Positions 9,819 to 21,780 of a DNA stretch of 64,000 bases are shown here, one piece after another. Source of the DNA: Apium graveolens (taxonomy: Eukaryota > Streptophyta > Magnoliopsida > Apiales > Apiaceae); assembly GCF_009905375.1 (NCBI RefSeq), contig NC_133650.1, positions 170,332,518 through 170,396,517 of the forward strand. Reading direction: 5' to 3'. How positions within the stretch are numbered: the stretch's first letter is position 1; each line of letters begins with the position of its first letter. The translations under genes and the position numbers were made by a program. The notes beneath the pieces are model-generated. The model made no database searches, was not told the origin of the DNA, and was given only the letters and a program-made list of their open reading frames with translations.

Positions 9819-10047
9819 GCCCATTGAGGACAAAAGCCCATAGGAAAAAGCCCAGGAAAAAGAATATTCCAGAATATTCCTAGGAATTCTAGAGCATTCT
9901 AAACAGGGTGTATTAAGCCCAGATCAATAAAAGAGGCCCAATAAGATTTTGAAAAGGCCCAATAAAAGAGGCCCAATAAGATTTGGAAAAGCCCAATAAT
10001 AGAGGCTCAGTAAAATTTAATAAGGCCCAACAAAAAAGGCCAGGCCC
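9819..10047 (-). promoter_or_regulatory. Cluster of about ten TGGGCC/TGGGCT motifs upstream of the antisense gene
   Basis: On the plus strand GGCCCA or AGCCCA appears at about 9818, 9834, 9849, 9917, 9935, 9956, 9970, 9989, 10023 and 10042, often within GGCCCAATAA. On the minus strand this is TGGGCY, the site II-type element bound by TCP factors in many plant housekeeping promoters. The cluster begins about 30 bp upstream of the TATA box and spans 230 bp. Part of it looks like a decayed short tandem repeat. Confidence 0.6.
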
Positions 10048-10102
10048 AAATCCAATTAGGATTTGGAAAATACAATATCTTAAATTAAAGCTAAATAAAG
10101 AA

Positions 10103-11140
10103 GGCTAGTGGAAGACCAGGAACCAGGTCGAAATCCAGGTCGTGAATCCTGCCCGAAATCTTTCGAGCAGACACCCGAAAATAACGGGTAAAAAAGACCA
10201 GAATCCAGGTCGAATTCCAGGTCGTGAATCCTGCCCGAAATCTTTCGAGCAGACACCCGAAAATAAAGGGGGATTAAAAACTCAGGTCGAAATTCGACCA
10301 GGCTAGTGGAAGACCAGGAACCAGGTCGAAATCCAGGTCGTGAATCCTGCCCGAAATCTTTCGAGCAGACACCCGAAAATAACGGGTAAAAAAGAACAGA
10401 ATCCAGGTCGAATTCCAGGTCGTGAATCCTGCCCGAAATCTTTCGAGCAGACACCCGAAAATAAAGGGGGATTAAAAACTCAGGTCGAAGTTCGACTAGG
10501 ATCCTGGTCGAATTCCAGGTCGTGAATTCTAGTCGAAATCCTTCGACCAGGAAGCAAGAAAATCAAAGAATTTCGAACAGGATTCAGGTTGAAATATCGA
10601 CTAGAATCCTAGTCGAAATCCTAGTCGATAGGCTCATGGCAAGAAGCTGGAATAACGGGACTGAATTGAGGTCGAAACTTCGACCAGGAATGAGGTCGAA
10701 TAAACCAAACATCTTTCAAAAAAAAAAGGGGATTAAAAACTCAGGTCGAAGTTCGACTAGGATCCTGGTCGAATTCCAGGTCGTGAATCCTAGTCGAAAT
10801 CCTTCGACCAGGAAGCAAGAAAATCAAAGAATTTTCGAACAGGATTCAGGTCGAAATATCGACTAGAATCCTAGTCGAAGTCCTAGTCGATAGGCTCATG
10901 GCAAGAAGCTAAAAAAAAAAAGAGGTGGAATTTTCGACCTAGATCCAGGTCGAATTTTCGACTAGGATCCTGGTCGAATTCCAGGTCCTAGATTCAGGTC
11001 GAAATTTCGACTAGGATCCTGGTCGAATTCCAGGTCGTGGATCCTAGTCGAATTCTTTCGACCAGGATGGCAAGGCTGACCCCTATTTTCGACTAGGATC
11101 CTAGTCGAAATTTCGACTAGGATCCTGGTCGAAAAAGGGC
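10103..11140 (+). repeat. Tandem repeats rich in GGTCGAA/TTCGACC (3' UTR of the Retand-like element)
   Basis: Two nested periodicities are visible. A unit of 198 bp starts at 10103 and again at 10301 (ggctagtggaagaccagg...); inside it a roughly 90 bp subunit containing CCCGAAATCTTTCGAGCAG occurs twice. A second unit of about 261 bp (attaaaaactcaggtcgaag...) occurs at 10471 and 10732. All are built from short palindromic GGTCGAA...TTCGACC words, which persist without clear period to about 11140. Open frames here only reflect the repeats. Confidence 0.88.
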
Positions 11141-11150
11141 TGAAAATCTG

Positions 11151-11410
11151 AAAAATAGGGAAAATCCCAGAAAATTAGTGAAAAATCCCAGAAAATTAGG
11201 GAAAATCCCAGAAAATTAGGGAAAAATCCCAGAAAATTAGGGGAAAATCCCAGAAAATTAGGGAAAATTCCAGAAAATTAGGAAAAAATCCCAGAAAATT
11301 AGGGATATATTCCAGAAAATTAGGGAAAAATCCAGAAAATAAGGAAAAAATCTCGGAAATAAGGGAAAAATTCCTGGAAATTAAGATAATTCCTGAATAA
11401 AAGGAAAAAT
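11151..11410 (+). repeat. Short tandem array, about 22 bp unit
   Basis: About twelve copies of a unit like GGGAAAAATCCCAGAAAATTA, increasingly diverged to the right. GGGA and TCCC within each unit give small inverted repeats. It lies between the GGTCGAA repeats and the polypurine tract. A hydrophobic minus-strand open frame across it is an artefact of the repeat. Confidence 0.9.
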
Positions 11411-11510
11411 TCATTGTAAATTTGTAGGTCGCTCCACACTTTACGGAAAAACGAAACCCTGTAAGGGAACGAATAGACTTAACTTCTGCGAAACCTAATC
11501 AATGTTTCCC

Positions 11511-11527
11511 AAAAGTTGGGGGGCAAA
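11511..11527 (+). other. Polypurine tract of the Retand-like element
   Basis: AAAAGTTGGGGGGCAAA abuts the LTR start TGATAGGG. A TTGGGGGGCAAA-type tract before a TGATAGGG LTR end is characteristic of Tat/Athila-type gypsy elements in my recollection. Confidence 0.72.
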
Positions 11528-12100
11528 TGATAGGGATAAATAAATTATGCTTGTATAATTAAATACTGCATTAATTGTACAAGCTTTGAGCTGCTAGGCC
11601 CAATAAAAAGATATATGATACTCAGACCAGAAAGGTTAAGCCTGATGGACTAGATCAGGCCTGATGGAATAAAAAAGGTCCAAAAGCCCTGATTATTAAT
11701 TAATTTCGTAATTAATTAATAAAGGACAAATCAGATGTTGAAAAGAGTCCCGATAAAGATATAAATCCTTGGAGATTAGCCTCAATGGGACCTAAAAGGA
11801 TAAGGAATCAGTTTCCTACTATCTAGGACTCCAAAGTCCATTCTAATTATGAGACTTGCCCACCAAGTCTCCTATACCAAGTCCAATTCAAGGACTCCCA
11901 ACATCTATATAAGGGGTCTCACCCCCACCAATCAGAACTACATTTTTTGGCTTGATTCTCTAATTCACAGAGATACGTAGGCATCTCGTAAAGGCAGATT
12001 GAGTCACGAAACACGAGAGCAGCCATTAAAGGCCTTGAGCTCCCGAATCTTAGTATTAAATACAGCAAGTAATAACCTTAGTTTTTTATCCACAACATCA
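11528..12100 (+). repeat. 3' LTR of the Retand-like element (573 bp)
   Basis: It starts TGATAGGG after the polypurine tract and ends ACATCA exactly where Gypsy-2 LTR sequence resumes (gggtatacgc, also at 21845). TGAT and ATCA form the terminal inverted repeat. A TATATAA box lies at 11906-11912. Confidence 0.8.
11906..11912 (+). promoter_or_regulatory. TATA box in the Retand-like LTR
   Basis: CTATATAAGGGG is followed by a pyrimidine-rich stretch and ATACGTAGGC-type leader sequence. It is the likely promoter of the LTR transcript. Confidence 0.6.
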
Positions 12101-14098
12101 GGGTATACGCAACTACTGCTTATCTCTAGCATAGGTATTATACAACTAATAAGCATTTGAACCAACAAATATATAAATCAAGAATACGAAACATGCATGC
12201 ATATATACCATATCACATGCTCTAATATATCGCAAGAATTTGCTAATAACAAATATGCATTTATCACAAGATCATGCATATACACATATACATCACAACA
12301 ACAGTTATACGGGTAGAAAACTTGCCTGAGCGACTGGGGGTTACAAATGGTTTGGGACGAGTCTGGTAACCTATAAACAACATATAAGTTGGAATTAAAC
12401 CAAAGTCGCTTATGAATCTATACTTTAACCAATTAGACCCTAACGTTCGCTTTTGCTCTTAACGATTCACTTAAGTCGCTCGAGTACCCTCGGATCCACC
12501 ATTTTTAATAAATTAACCATTAAGGTTTTAAGGCGATTCTTTCGCGAGTGCCTTACCAACTGCCTAATACACTTTACATAAATGTTTCATACTCCAATTA
12601 GTCCCTTAAGGTCTTTAACCTATGTTTCAAAGTAAGGCGAGGGGTAATGGTTCGTTCGCGAAATGCCGTTACTTAAAACGGTCGTTTCTCCTAAACCATA
12701 CATCGGAATCAAACGAACCACAAATCAAAACGAAGCTCGTAACATGAACTATCTAATCATGGCAATGGTCAAAACCTAGAAGTGAGTTCACGGGTCCGAA
12801 TATTAAGAGAATAAACAGTCTAAAGTAAATCGGACATTACGACGGCTATGTTTACGCGATTACCAAATTTTAAACTACTCCAATCAACCATAAATCAACC
12901 CATAACCACCAATACCACCAAACTTCATCCAAACCTTACTAACTCAGTCCATAACCTCATGATTTTTCCAACTTATTCAATCTCAAACAAGAGCTACTAA
13001 TTATACTTAAGGTTCATCAACCAACAACCAAGATTTATAACCCAAAATCATTATAATTCCATCCAAACTCTAAACATACAAGAATCATGCTCTCATGAAC
13101 TATAACAAACAAAACCAAACCTAATACTCAAAGTAAATTTAGGGTTTGGAGGGGTTATACCTTCCTTGGAGAGTGGAGAATCACTTAGGAAGCCTTAAAT
13201 AACCACTAACTATCTTTACTAAGCTTGGATCTTGAAGAAAACACAAAGTTAGTTTCTTGAAAACACTATTCACCAAGAACTTAGATGAATTGATTAGCTA
13301 TTTTAAACATGGAATCTTGAGCTTAAACTTATGGCTCATCTTAGTTATGAATTATGGAAGCTAAAGAAACAAATCTCTTGAATTATGAAGGTGTGTAGCT
13401 TGATTTTTGAAATTTTCTCCTTTGCTTTTCATGGATAAGCCGAGAGCAAAGAGTGGGGGAAGATGAAAATGTTTTTGTTTTGGTTGCTTTTGATTTTTGT
13501 GTTTGTTTTGCTTGTTAATTAGGTTGTTACCATGGTAAATATTGTGTGGCTCACAATCATCCAACAACACACTTGCTTGGTCATGCTTATGTCACCATGT
13601 GATATCACCCTCCCTCCTTTGTCCTCTTCTCATTGGTTTGATGACATCATCCCCACTAATCTCTTTGATTAGCTTTTAATTATTTGGCTAATGACCGCTG
13701 ATCTGTTATATGGTTCGCTTAACTTTCGTTTTCGTTTATCGTTTGAGGGATCATACCCGGGATCTTATTACTTGGGTTCCCTTAACCTTTCTCAATACAT
13801 TATATTCCTTTTATGATCCTCTCTCATAATCCTTGAATTTAAATCCTTTTAATCATGTTACCTTATACTCAATTCTTTCGGTATCTGGTGGATTTTCGGG
13901 AAAAATCAAAGTGTTCGGAATTGGATTCTGACGATCTTTACATACACTTATATACCATATAGAGTACTAATAAAATCTTAGAATATCAATAACAGAACCC
14001 CTACATAGTGTGGCATGAAAAGTTTTCTTATTCAGCATAATCTGCAAAATCACTATTCATAAGGGTTTCAAAAATTTCCAAAAATTGGGGTTATTACA
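12101..14098 (-). repeat. 3' LTR of Gypsy-2 (partial)
   Basis: It matches 21845-23863 almost base for base. Visible differences include single substitutions and two short insertions in the right copy (near 22630 and 23000). It ends with GGGGTTATTACA at 14098, next to the polypurine tract. A 69-codon frame occurring in both copies (13361-13570, 23126-23335) merely reflects the LTR duplication. Confidence 0.9.
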
Positions 14099-14111
14099 GT
14101 CTCCCCTCCTT
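14099..14111 (-). other. Polypurine tract of Gypsy-2
   Basis: On the minus strand AAGGAGGGGAGAC directly precedes the 3' LTR. The same sequence flanks the 3' LTR of Gypsy-1 (28363-28375). Confidence 0.85.
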
Positions 14112-14900
14112 AAAAGGATTCTGTCCCGGAATCAGATAGAAAATGAATAGGGATACTCTCTTAGCATTGCACTTTCTAACTCTCGAGTAAATTTTCCCAC
14201 ATTGTGGTCCTACCACTATGCCTAGTTTGATAACCCTTCTCCTAAGCACTTGTTCCTCTTCACTCTATAACCCTTCCTGGTTGCTCCATATAGGTTACGT
14301 CTGGTTGCATGTCTAGGCGCTCATATGCCCCTATTTATCTGGCATCCGAATTACACTTCCTTAACATTGATACGTGAAACACGTTATGACTTGCTACATG
14401 TTCGGGGGTAGGGCTAGCTCATATGCTATCTTCCCAATACGTCTTAATATATCCAAGGGTCCAACAATTCGTGGACTTAAACTTTCCTTTCTTTCCAACC
14501 CTCATCAATTCCTTTTTAAGGGAATACTTTTAACAATACAAGGTTCCCTCCTTCATACTCTTTGTCCTTTCATTTGTCAAATCAGCATACTTCTTATGTC
14601 CATCTTGAGCTACTCCCAGCCGTCCTCTGATTAGATCTATTATATCCTTGGTCCTTTGGACTACTGCGGGTCCGAGCATCTTGCGCTCTATAACTTCATC
14701 CTAACATAAGGGAGATCGACATTGTCTTCCCTCAAGGATCTCATAAGGCAACATCTCGATAATGACATATGATCTATGTCGTAAGAAAACTCAATCCGAG
14801 TTAAGTGATCATTCCAATTTCTTTCAAGTCTATTGCACAGACTATCATTATAGCTTTTAGCATTAGAGCTTTTTCTTCTCAATACCCATTCTTTTCCAGT
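14112..14900 (-). pseudogene. Integrase C-terminal remnant of Gypsy-2
   Basis: Fragments on the minus strand match the integrase end of Gypsy-1: NWNDHLTRIEFSYD near 14800 corresponds to SWDDHLLLIEFSYN, and the sequence after the polypurine tract follows the Gypsy-1 3' pol end. Many stops and frameshifts are present and no coding capacity remains. Confidence 0.7.
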
Positions 14901-17900
14901 TCGTAATCGCTACTACCTTCCGTTCCTAATATTATACTGGTTATACTTTTGCTCGTTAGCATTCTATAACCTTTTAATAACCACGTCAACCTTAGTATCA
15001 CGAATGTGTTTCCATTCCGAATACCACCCTAACTTTACTACTCCTTTTTCAGCTGTTTCTATTTCCCAAAGTTTGATCAATCATATAGAAGTAAAGGAAT
15101 TTGTTGAGAGATCACTATGATCATGAACACTTGTTATATCGCATAGTTAGTACAGAAGGTGGCCAGCCTTTAGTACTTGACAAGCAATTAAACAATAGAT
15201 GGTATCCTACTAGGCTTCGATCACACAGATAGATAGTCATTCGGCAATACCTCCCCTTCTGGAAGGGTTGTTCTTCTCAGCTTACATGAAATGAAAAGAA
15301 GAGAAAAGAACGAACTGAAGAGAATTGAATATTCGTAAAAAAAAAAAAATTTATTGCCATAAAATATCTGGCTTGGAATCTACCTCTGAACTATAGAGGT
15401 TTGTCATAGGAGAACAAAACATATATGTATTTATATCAACATCAAGTATTATATCATCGTATTTCACATGCCTAAATATTTTTGCTATTCCGTCCATCAT
15501 TCTATGGACCCATGCTCTTCCTCAAGCTTATATACAATCACCTTTGAAACTCCCTCGATATCGAAAATCGAATCTGGGATCTCATTCTAGACATCATCGT
15601 TACTAGAATTCTATGCTTGCACCGCAACCTTCCTCATATAGTAATACGACTCTCTTTTCATAAGAGGGAATAAATATTCAATAGGTAGATACTCTACTTA
15701 ATTAGTCTATCAATGATAACTTATACACTACCATGACCCGATTAGTGGTACTCAATCTCAACATCCATTCCAATACAACTCTCACGGTTGTAATCAGCTC
15801 ATTACTCGCAGAATCATTACTGCATTACTATGGTCCACCACTGACCTACTGTCGTCATTCACTTTCCATGAAATCTTAATATCTAACCATACGGAGTCCA
15901 TACATGTCGTATAGAATACTTCTAAGGAGTTAACATAATCACCAATCATAATTCATGAAGAACACTCCAAACTCTGACATACTTTCATGACATGAAGTAG
16001 ATAAAATTGCAGAAGAGTTTCAGTCAAAGCAATGATAGCAAGTTAATACCATTCTTAATCGTATGCCTTAAATAGAAGACTTAACTCAAGGGTTCGTCTA
16101 GTCCTTTTTGAAACATGGTCCTGGCTTATCTCAAGATAGTATCTTCTGAGATAGATAGCCCGCTCATGGCGATGATATGAATTAAACCTTTACCAAACTA
16201 CTATTACAGTTGGGTATTGCACAGTCATCAGAAGGAATGTCAATCTTTCAAATCATAATACAATCTTCACGGCTTTAACCATTATCATTGTATTCTTCTG
16301 GAACGAGCGCCGATAATTATCCTCTTACCTTTAAAGTGTCGACCACCTCTTTGGCCTTTCCTAATAGTAAAATTTCCTTACATTCAATGTCATTTTAACC
16401 ACCTCCAAATAAATTTTCTACCTCATTTCAATCACAGCTTATGTGAAGATGTTTTCCTTAAAATCTGATGAGTAAAAAAAAATATCACCATTTTTCCATA
16501 AGTTATTGCCTCAGTCTTTAGAGGTTAATCACTGTCACGACTGACTCTCAATCATACTTAGAACATCTTTTATCTTAAGTCCTAATTGCCCTGAACAATT
16601 TCGACCATTACTAGTTCGATCCATACTTTCTCGTGGTTTAACACGTACCCCACTTGGCATCATTATAATTACGTCATATTTCCTTTATCAACATTTCTAT
16701 TCTTGAGAATTTTGAATATTACCTTTCTCCTTGTAAAACCTCTAAGGTTATCCTTGAATCGTTCCTCATGTATTCCCTAGATACAGGGCATATCAAGATA
16801 CCATTTATTAATACCAGAATCATTGTCTCTATACTTCTAAAAAAAAATTCTCCACTGATTCTTAAAGGTTGTTATTACCTTAATCCTTTCCAATTCATAC
16901 TGTCAAAACTCATACTATCCCTATTAAGGGTGAAATGCCAACCTTTATCCATTCCCCTAGGATTCATTTTAAGTTACCGATGTTCTATCCTTAATTCCAC
17001 CTTTAAAAAGGTACATGCATCCTTCCATGGATAATCAAGTCATATATCCCTGATAAGGGTGTCTTATTCAATCATTCCCACCTTGATAGTATATGCTGAA
17101 TTTCACAATAACATCTGTATTCAAAATGAGGTCAATCAATATGGCCTCCAAAAGATAACAACGGTTATCCGCTTTTATTGCCTAAATTGGGTAACGATAA
17201 CAAGGATGTTCTGGAAGATATTGGTTGTTTTCAACGTGAACTTCTTCTTAATAATTCCTTATTTACTTTTGTTGTTTATCTCAACAGTCATCTCAATGTT
17301 GGGATATCTTTCATACCTGGCGCCTCCCTTTTTGGGTATCAAGCCACCGGTCTTACACTTCATATTCTTGAAGGTCACTTCCTTCATCCAATTTTCCTAA
17401 TTTCTTACTTTCTTGACTCCTCAGTCCATCCGCGTTTCCTTATTAATCAATCGATCTATCTCAAAGTTTCATCGAATAATGTCAACTTCAAGGGAATTAA
17501 CTATACGTATCGCTTACGCCTCCAAACCTTGAATTTATCTCATGATCAGTCACCATCGCGCTGATGATGACACACTTCTCTATATTTATTGCAAGGGTTT
17601 CTTAGGGTTTCCCATACCTAACTCCCTTATCACTTCTCAACTCTATTTCCTTTATATCCCTTTATATTTCTACCCTTTTCAGTCTTTTATTTTCGTTTCC
17701 ATTACAACCATTACATGAACCAACACAACATAAGCATTGATTTCAAACATCCCGTCATTCTAGATTCGTGTCCTCAGAACGAGTCTTGACAACTTTTACA
17801 ACTTAAATTCATAATTCATCATACTTGTCCGCTTTTGTTCTGGCTCTAAAGTTTTTTTTCTTTTATACTACCTTCATAACCTCGGGAGTTACTTTCTCAA

Positions 17901-17964
17901 AAATAATTGACTGAACGTTAATCAGTTTATTCTAACCTCTGGCTCCGTACCTTTCTTGGTCTTT
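14901..17964 (-). pseudogene. Decayed pol interior of Gypsy-2 (reverse transcriptase and second RNase H remnants)
   Basis: About 3 kb without usable ORFs. It is the reverse complement of much of Gypsy-3 (55440-58380). Recognisable pieces on the minus strand are an RNase H end word (LLGKAKEVVD-like, near 16340-16370) and a reverse transcriptase segment near 16800, both heavily mutated. Plus-strand open frames here (16768-17564) are accidental. Confidence 0.6.
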
Positions 17965-18180
17965 CACCAGCGGGTGGCCTCTCTCTTAGGAGGGTAAGTG
18001 ACAAAACAGTCTTTTGTGATTCGATAATCATTTAGAATCTCAATTGATTCCTATATTTCCTTTATCCAGGCTCTTGCCTCGACTGGGTTCGCTTGTTCCT
18101 TGGAACTCCGAGAGCTTAGTGACTTAAAGGTCCTGAAAGATTTTCCCACCGCAATGTCCCCTCAGGGTGGTGGTTGGGGA
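17965..18180 (-). pseudogene. gag fragment out of order in Gypsy-2
   Basis: On the minus strand this matches the gag segment of Gypsy-1 around FKSLKPPEFHGSADPVEARAW and the WWEAKK region, with frameshifts. It lies downstream of an RNase H block, so the normal gag-pol order is broken. Gypsy-3 has the same arrangement at 55120-55400. Confidence 0.65.
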
Positions 18181-18462
18181 TAATAGTCTAAGTTCTCTTT
18201 AGACAGGTCCATGAATTACCGTATAGGAGTACCGTCTCAGGTCTCCTTTCCTTACTCGACTTTCTGTTTCCTTAGTATGAAATGTTTCATCCTTCTCCCA
18301 TACTTGGGGTTATCTTATACGTTAAAATCCTTATTTTCCACTTCATTATATTATGGGCTCCTCCTTTCTTAATGGCAACCTCCCTGACTATCACATTCGG
18401 GGTTTGCCCTAAATCTTATTCCTCGAGCTATGGATTTCGTCTAAGATCCAGTCCTTACGCTC

Positions 18463-19270
18463 TTAAACGTTTGGAACCCAAATTCGGTAGGAATACCTCA
18501 TTATTCCCTTATCATCTTTCTCGGTATTAATCTTTTCTCCAGTCATTGGCTCTCTGCCTTCATTCATCACTTTTTCTTGGCACAATATGATTTTCTTTTC
18601 CCATAATTCGGGCTGCATTACAATCTCAAACAGCCTTTCAGTACCGGCTCCGGTTACCTTCACTTCTATTTCCATTTTCTCAAAATCTCTTATCAACTCT
18701 TCCGAAGACATTATCATCTTGAGTCTCTCCTTTTTACTAAGGGCATCAGCCACCACATTGGCTTTCCCCGAATGATAAAGAATCTCCCAATCATAATTCT
18801 TGATTAGCTCTAACCGCCTCCTCTGGCGTATGTTGAGCTCTTTCTACGTGAAAATGCACTAGAGCACTTATGGCTTGTGTAAATCTCACACTTCTCTCCA
18901 TACAAGTAGTGCCTCCAATCTTTAGGGCAAAACTATTGCCACGAGCTCAAGCTCATGGGTGGGGATATCGAACTTTATATTCCCTTAATTATCTTGACGC
19001 ATACGCGATTACCTTGCTGTGCTGTATAAGAAGCACCCTAATTCCTTAAGCGAAGCGTCACTACAATTCACAAAATCTCCTTTTTCATCCGGCAACACCA
19101 ACATAGGGGCCGCCACCAACCTTTGCTTTAGTTGTTAAAAGCTTTTCTTGTATTTCTCAGTCCATTCAAACTTCTTAGTCTTACGAGTAAGCCGCGTCAA
19201 AGGGGCTATTATCTTTACAAACTTGAACGAACCTCCGGTAGTGACCGGCTAATCCTACCTCTGGTAGTTT
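18463..19270 (-). pseudogene. RNase H and integrase-linker remnant of Gypsy-2
   Basis: 18463-18756 keeps a readable frame ([20 protein letters not shown]...) equal to the RNase H end and linker of Gypsy-1 (near 29900-29960). Upstream of it to about 19270 are frameshifted RNase H pieces matching 54111-54419 of Gypsy-3. It is the first pol block after the leader; the gag, protease and most of the reverse transcriptase expected before it are missing. Confidence 0.72.
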
Positions 19271-19680
19271 CCCTAATCATGGTCATCAATTCCTCAGTGG
19301 TCCTTTATTCATTCTTGTCAGGATCTTCCACGGAATCCTCCTCAGCCACAATCCCTTCTAGGACAACATCCTCAACCTCTACATCCTCAATATGAACATC
19401 ATCTGGTCCTGCGTTAGGACTCTCTATCGGATCCACAATCCGATCTCCAATTAGTAATAAAACATCATCACGCTGTTGCTCCTCATCCTCAGGGTTCGGA
19501 GTTCCGCTACCATATATGATAACGAGCTACGCTTCTATCATGATATTTATAAGGGTTCCCATAAGGGTTTTAACTGTCAGTACTACGTTAGGTAGCCCGA
19601 CTATGAACTTGGCAAGAGTTCTTATTATCTTAGTGAACTTATTATCTTAACGTCACATCATCTCTGAGGTTTATAACGCT
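19271..19680 (-). other. Leader of Gypsy-2 with broken acidic ORF
   Basis: It is the region between the PBS and the first pol block. It is the reverse complement of 53661-54100 of Gypsy-3, where a short acidic frame is still open. Here it is broken. It ends in the PBS. Confidence 0.6.
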
Positions 19681-19694
19681 TGGCTCTGATACCA
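19681..19694 (-). other. Primer-binding site of Gypsy-2 (tRNA-iMet)
   Basis: On the minus strand TGGTATCAGAGCCA lies 4 bases inside the 5' LTR, complementary to the 3' end of plant initiator tRNA-Met. It fixes the orientation of the element. Confidence 0.9.
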
Positions 19695-21477
19695 TTTCTG
19701 TAACACCCCCAAATTTGGGGTCGGGGATTCGGGTTGTCACGAGTTCCATATCCCTTAACAACACTTAACCTTAACAATCACCCAATTACTGCGTACTGTG
19801 ACCCCACAATATATACAGACACACCGCAAGTTATAGTCTCAGAGATGAATACCCAAAAAAATAACACAAGTCATTTTATTCCACATAATAAGCCATTACA
19901 CCTCAAGAAGGTTCTGAATAAATTTACATTTCTTTGCCATTATTACAATTCATATTATACATAAGTCTGGTTCATCAATAGTTGAAAACCTAGCCTATTG
20001 GTAGCTCCTACCTCAGCTACGGCGGCATCAACGCTTCCAGAAAACTGCGGAACATTTTCTAACCGCTTGCGAATTGGAAGCTTGGTCATGTTCATCTTGT
20101 CTATCTGATGTTGTGTGATGAAAGAAGAAAGCAAGGGTGAGCAACAAGCCCACCAAAATAATATGTATAATGATTTACAATATATGAGCATTCTCATAGT
20201 ACTTATGAAAGTCTTGGTCAAGAAGAAATGAACCAAGTTGATATCTTAACGCGACCAAGTCGCAAAATATTCAGTATATATATACATATATACTTTTCAC
20301 AATCTTTGAAATCCTCTGACATGTATAATATACACAGAGTTCCCGTTTATAACTGTATAAAATATCGTTGCAAGGTGATCTCATATATCTAACCTTGTCT
20401 CAACGTTTTTCCAAAAATCTTTGACATGCACAAGATAATCATTTACTAGATATAAGTTTAAAAGATGAAGTTACAAGATACTCCAATATACTTATATCTG
20501 AATACTACTTGAACTACCACCGTTCAAGGTATAATGAGCTTTCAACAGTTCATCACATAGATGAGACTACAAGACAAGATTTGAATAGATTAAATCTTTG
20601 AAGTATTATTGAATGAAATGAAGTTATGATATACTTCATTAAGTCCCGATATATATATCCACATATATATCTCTTTATACATTTCCTGAAAACCTCTGTC
20701 ATGTAAAGTATGAATAGAGTTTGTAACATCCAATGATTTTTTTTGGAAAGGAAAAGAATTGTGTTATAAACCCAGTATCTTGCTGATCAGGCAAAGATAC
20801 CAATAAGTAACCTTTTCTACTAGTAGATGGACGAATTCCCCACTGGTCATCACCCTGGTCGCAATAGGACCTTATGCTGGACTGCCATACAGCCACTTAC
20901 ACATTTGATGGACTCCCACTGAGCCACTTACACTTTCATGGACGCCCACTGAGCCCATGTTGCTTATGCCGACTCGATAGATGGACTTACTTCCCGAACG
21001 TTGGATAAGTAATCAATTCATTTACCAAAACCGCAACCTTGTTGCGAATATAAAATACACCACAGAGCCGGATCCCTCTGGTTTTGAGCAAGTATTTAAA
21101 TCCCCTTTAAAAGGAAGATCTTAAATATATAAAAAATGAGTTTTGGGATCCGCTCCAACTTTTTTAAAAATCATTTTAAAGACTCGAAAACACTTTAAAG
21201 AGTGTTTGGAGTAATGCTGATTTAATAAAGTAAATCAGTCCCAATATATTAGAAAATATCTGAATATTATCATTTAAATAATATTCCCTTAAAGAATAAT
21301 CTTTATACAAATAATTGAAGTAGAAGTTGTAAAACTTATACTTGAAATGAGTATTAAATAACCAAAGATATACTTATACGAAAGTACTATCTTTATTTGA
21401 ATAATCAAAAAAATAAGTTTGATTATCGACACCTTATTCTTTGGTAAAATAAAGAATACATTTCAGAAAATAATTGG

Positions 21478-21698
21478 AGGCATAGGTCCTCATATGAATA
21501 TTCAAATAATATTCAATTAAATAATATAAGCGGAGTCATCTGTCCTCGAATGAATATTCAAGTAATATTCATTAAATAATATAAAGTGAGTCATAATTCC
21601 TCGAATGAATATTCAAGTAATATTCATTAAATAATATAAAATGAGTCATAAGTCCTCGAATGAATATTCAAGTAATATTCATTAAATAATATAAAGTT
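21478..21698 (-). repeat. About four 55 bp tandem units in the Gypsy-2 LTR
   Basis: Units contain gtcctcgaatgaatattca, then taatattcattaaataat. GAATATTC is palindromic, so each unit can fold. The homologous place holds two units in each Gypsy-1 LTR and three in Gypsy-3. Confidence 0.85.
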
Positions 21699-21742
21699 AT
21701 CGAATAAACCTTATTCGATTAATAGTTTTTAAAAACCATATC

Positions 21743-21745
21743 AAT

Positions 21746-21779
<34 letters not shown>

Positions 21780-21780
21780 C
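21743..21780. repeat. (AT)n microsatellite in the Gypsy-2 LTR
   Basis: Alternating AT interrupted by one AAA. It is followed by atactcgggaac, the same neighbour as the (AT)n tracts in Gypsy-1 and Gypsy-3 LTRs. Confidence 0.9.

Larger units (their letters stand above)
8560..12100 (+). mobile_element. Retand/Tat-like Ty3/gypsy element (3' part) with antisense gene
   Basis: Read on the plus strand this is the 3' end of a gypsy element: an antisense gene (8560-9755), a promoter region for it, long tandem repeats (10103-11410), a polypurine tract and an LTR starting TGATAGGG. Retand elements of the Tat lineage have this layout, with antisense ORFs between pol and the right LTR and tandem repeats in the 3' untranslated region. 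gag and pol must lie beyond the Copia-1 insertion, outside the window, or be absent. It was inserted in the left LTR of Gypsy-2, whose sequence resumes at 12101 with gggtatacgc. The lineage call is an inference from layout. Confidence 0.72.

Noticed and set aside
10080..10866. Open frames of 61-124 codons on both strands in the GGTCGAA repeats
   Set aside because: The peptides repeat with the DNA period and exist on both strands; they follow from the tandem repeat, not from coding selection.
11196..11414. Hydrophobic 72-codon minus-strand frame that looks like a membrane peptide
   Set aside because: It is the translation of the 22 bp tandem array and has no start context or promoter.
13361..13570. 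69-codon frame found again at 23126-23335, suggesting a duplicated gene
   Set aside because: Both lie at the same place in the two LTRs of Gypsy-2; the duplication is that of the LTR.
16768..17564. Plus-strand frames of 88-128 codons
   Set aside because: They are antisense to decayed pol of Gypsy-2; the recognisable remnants are on the minus strand.
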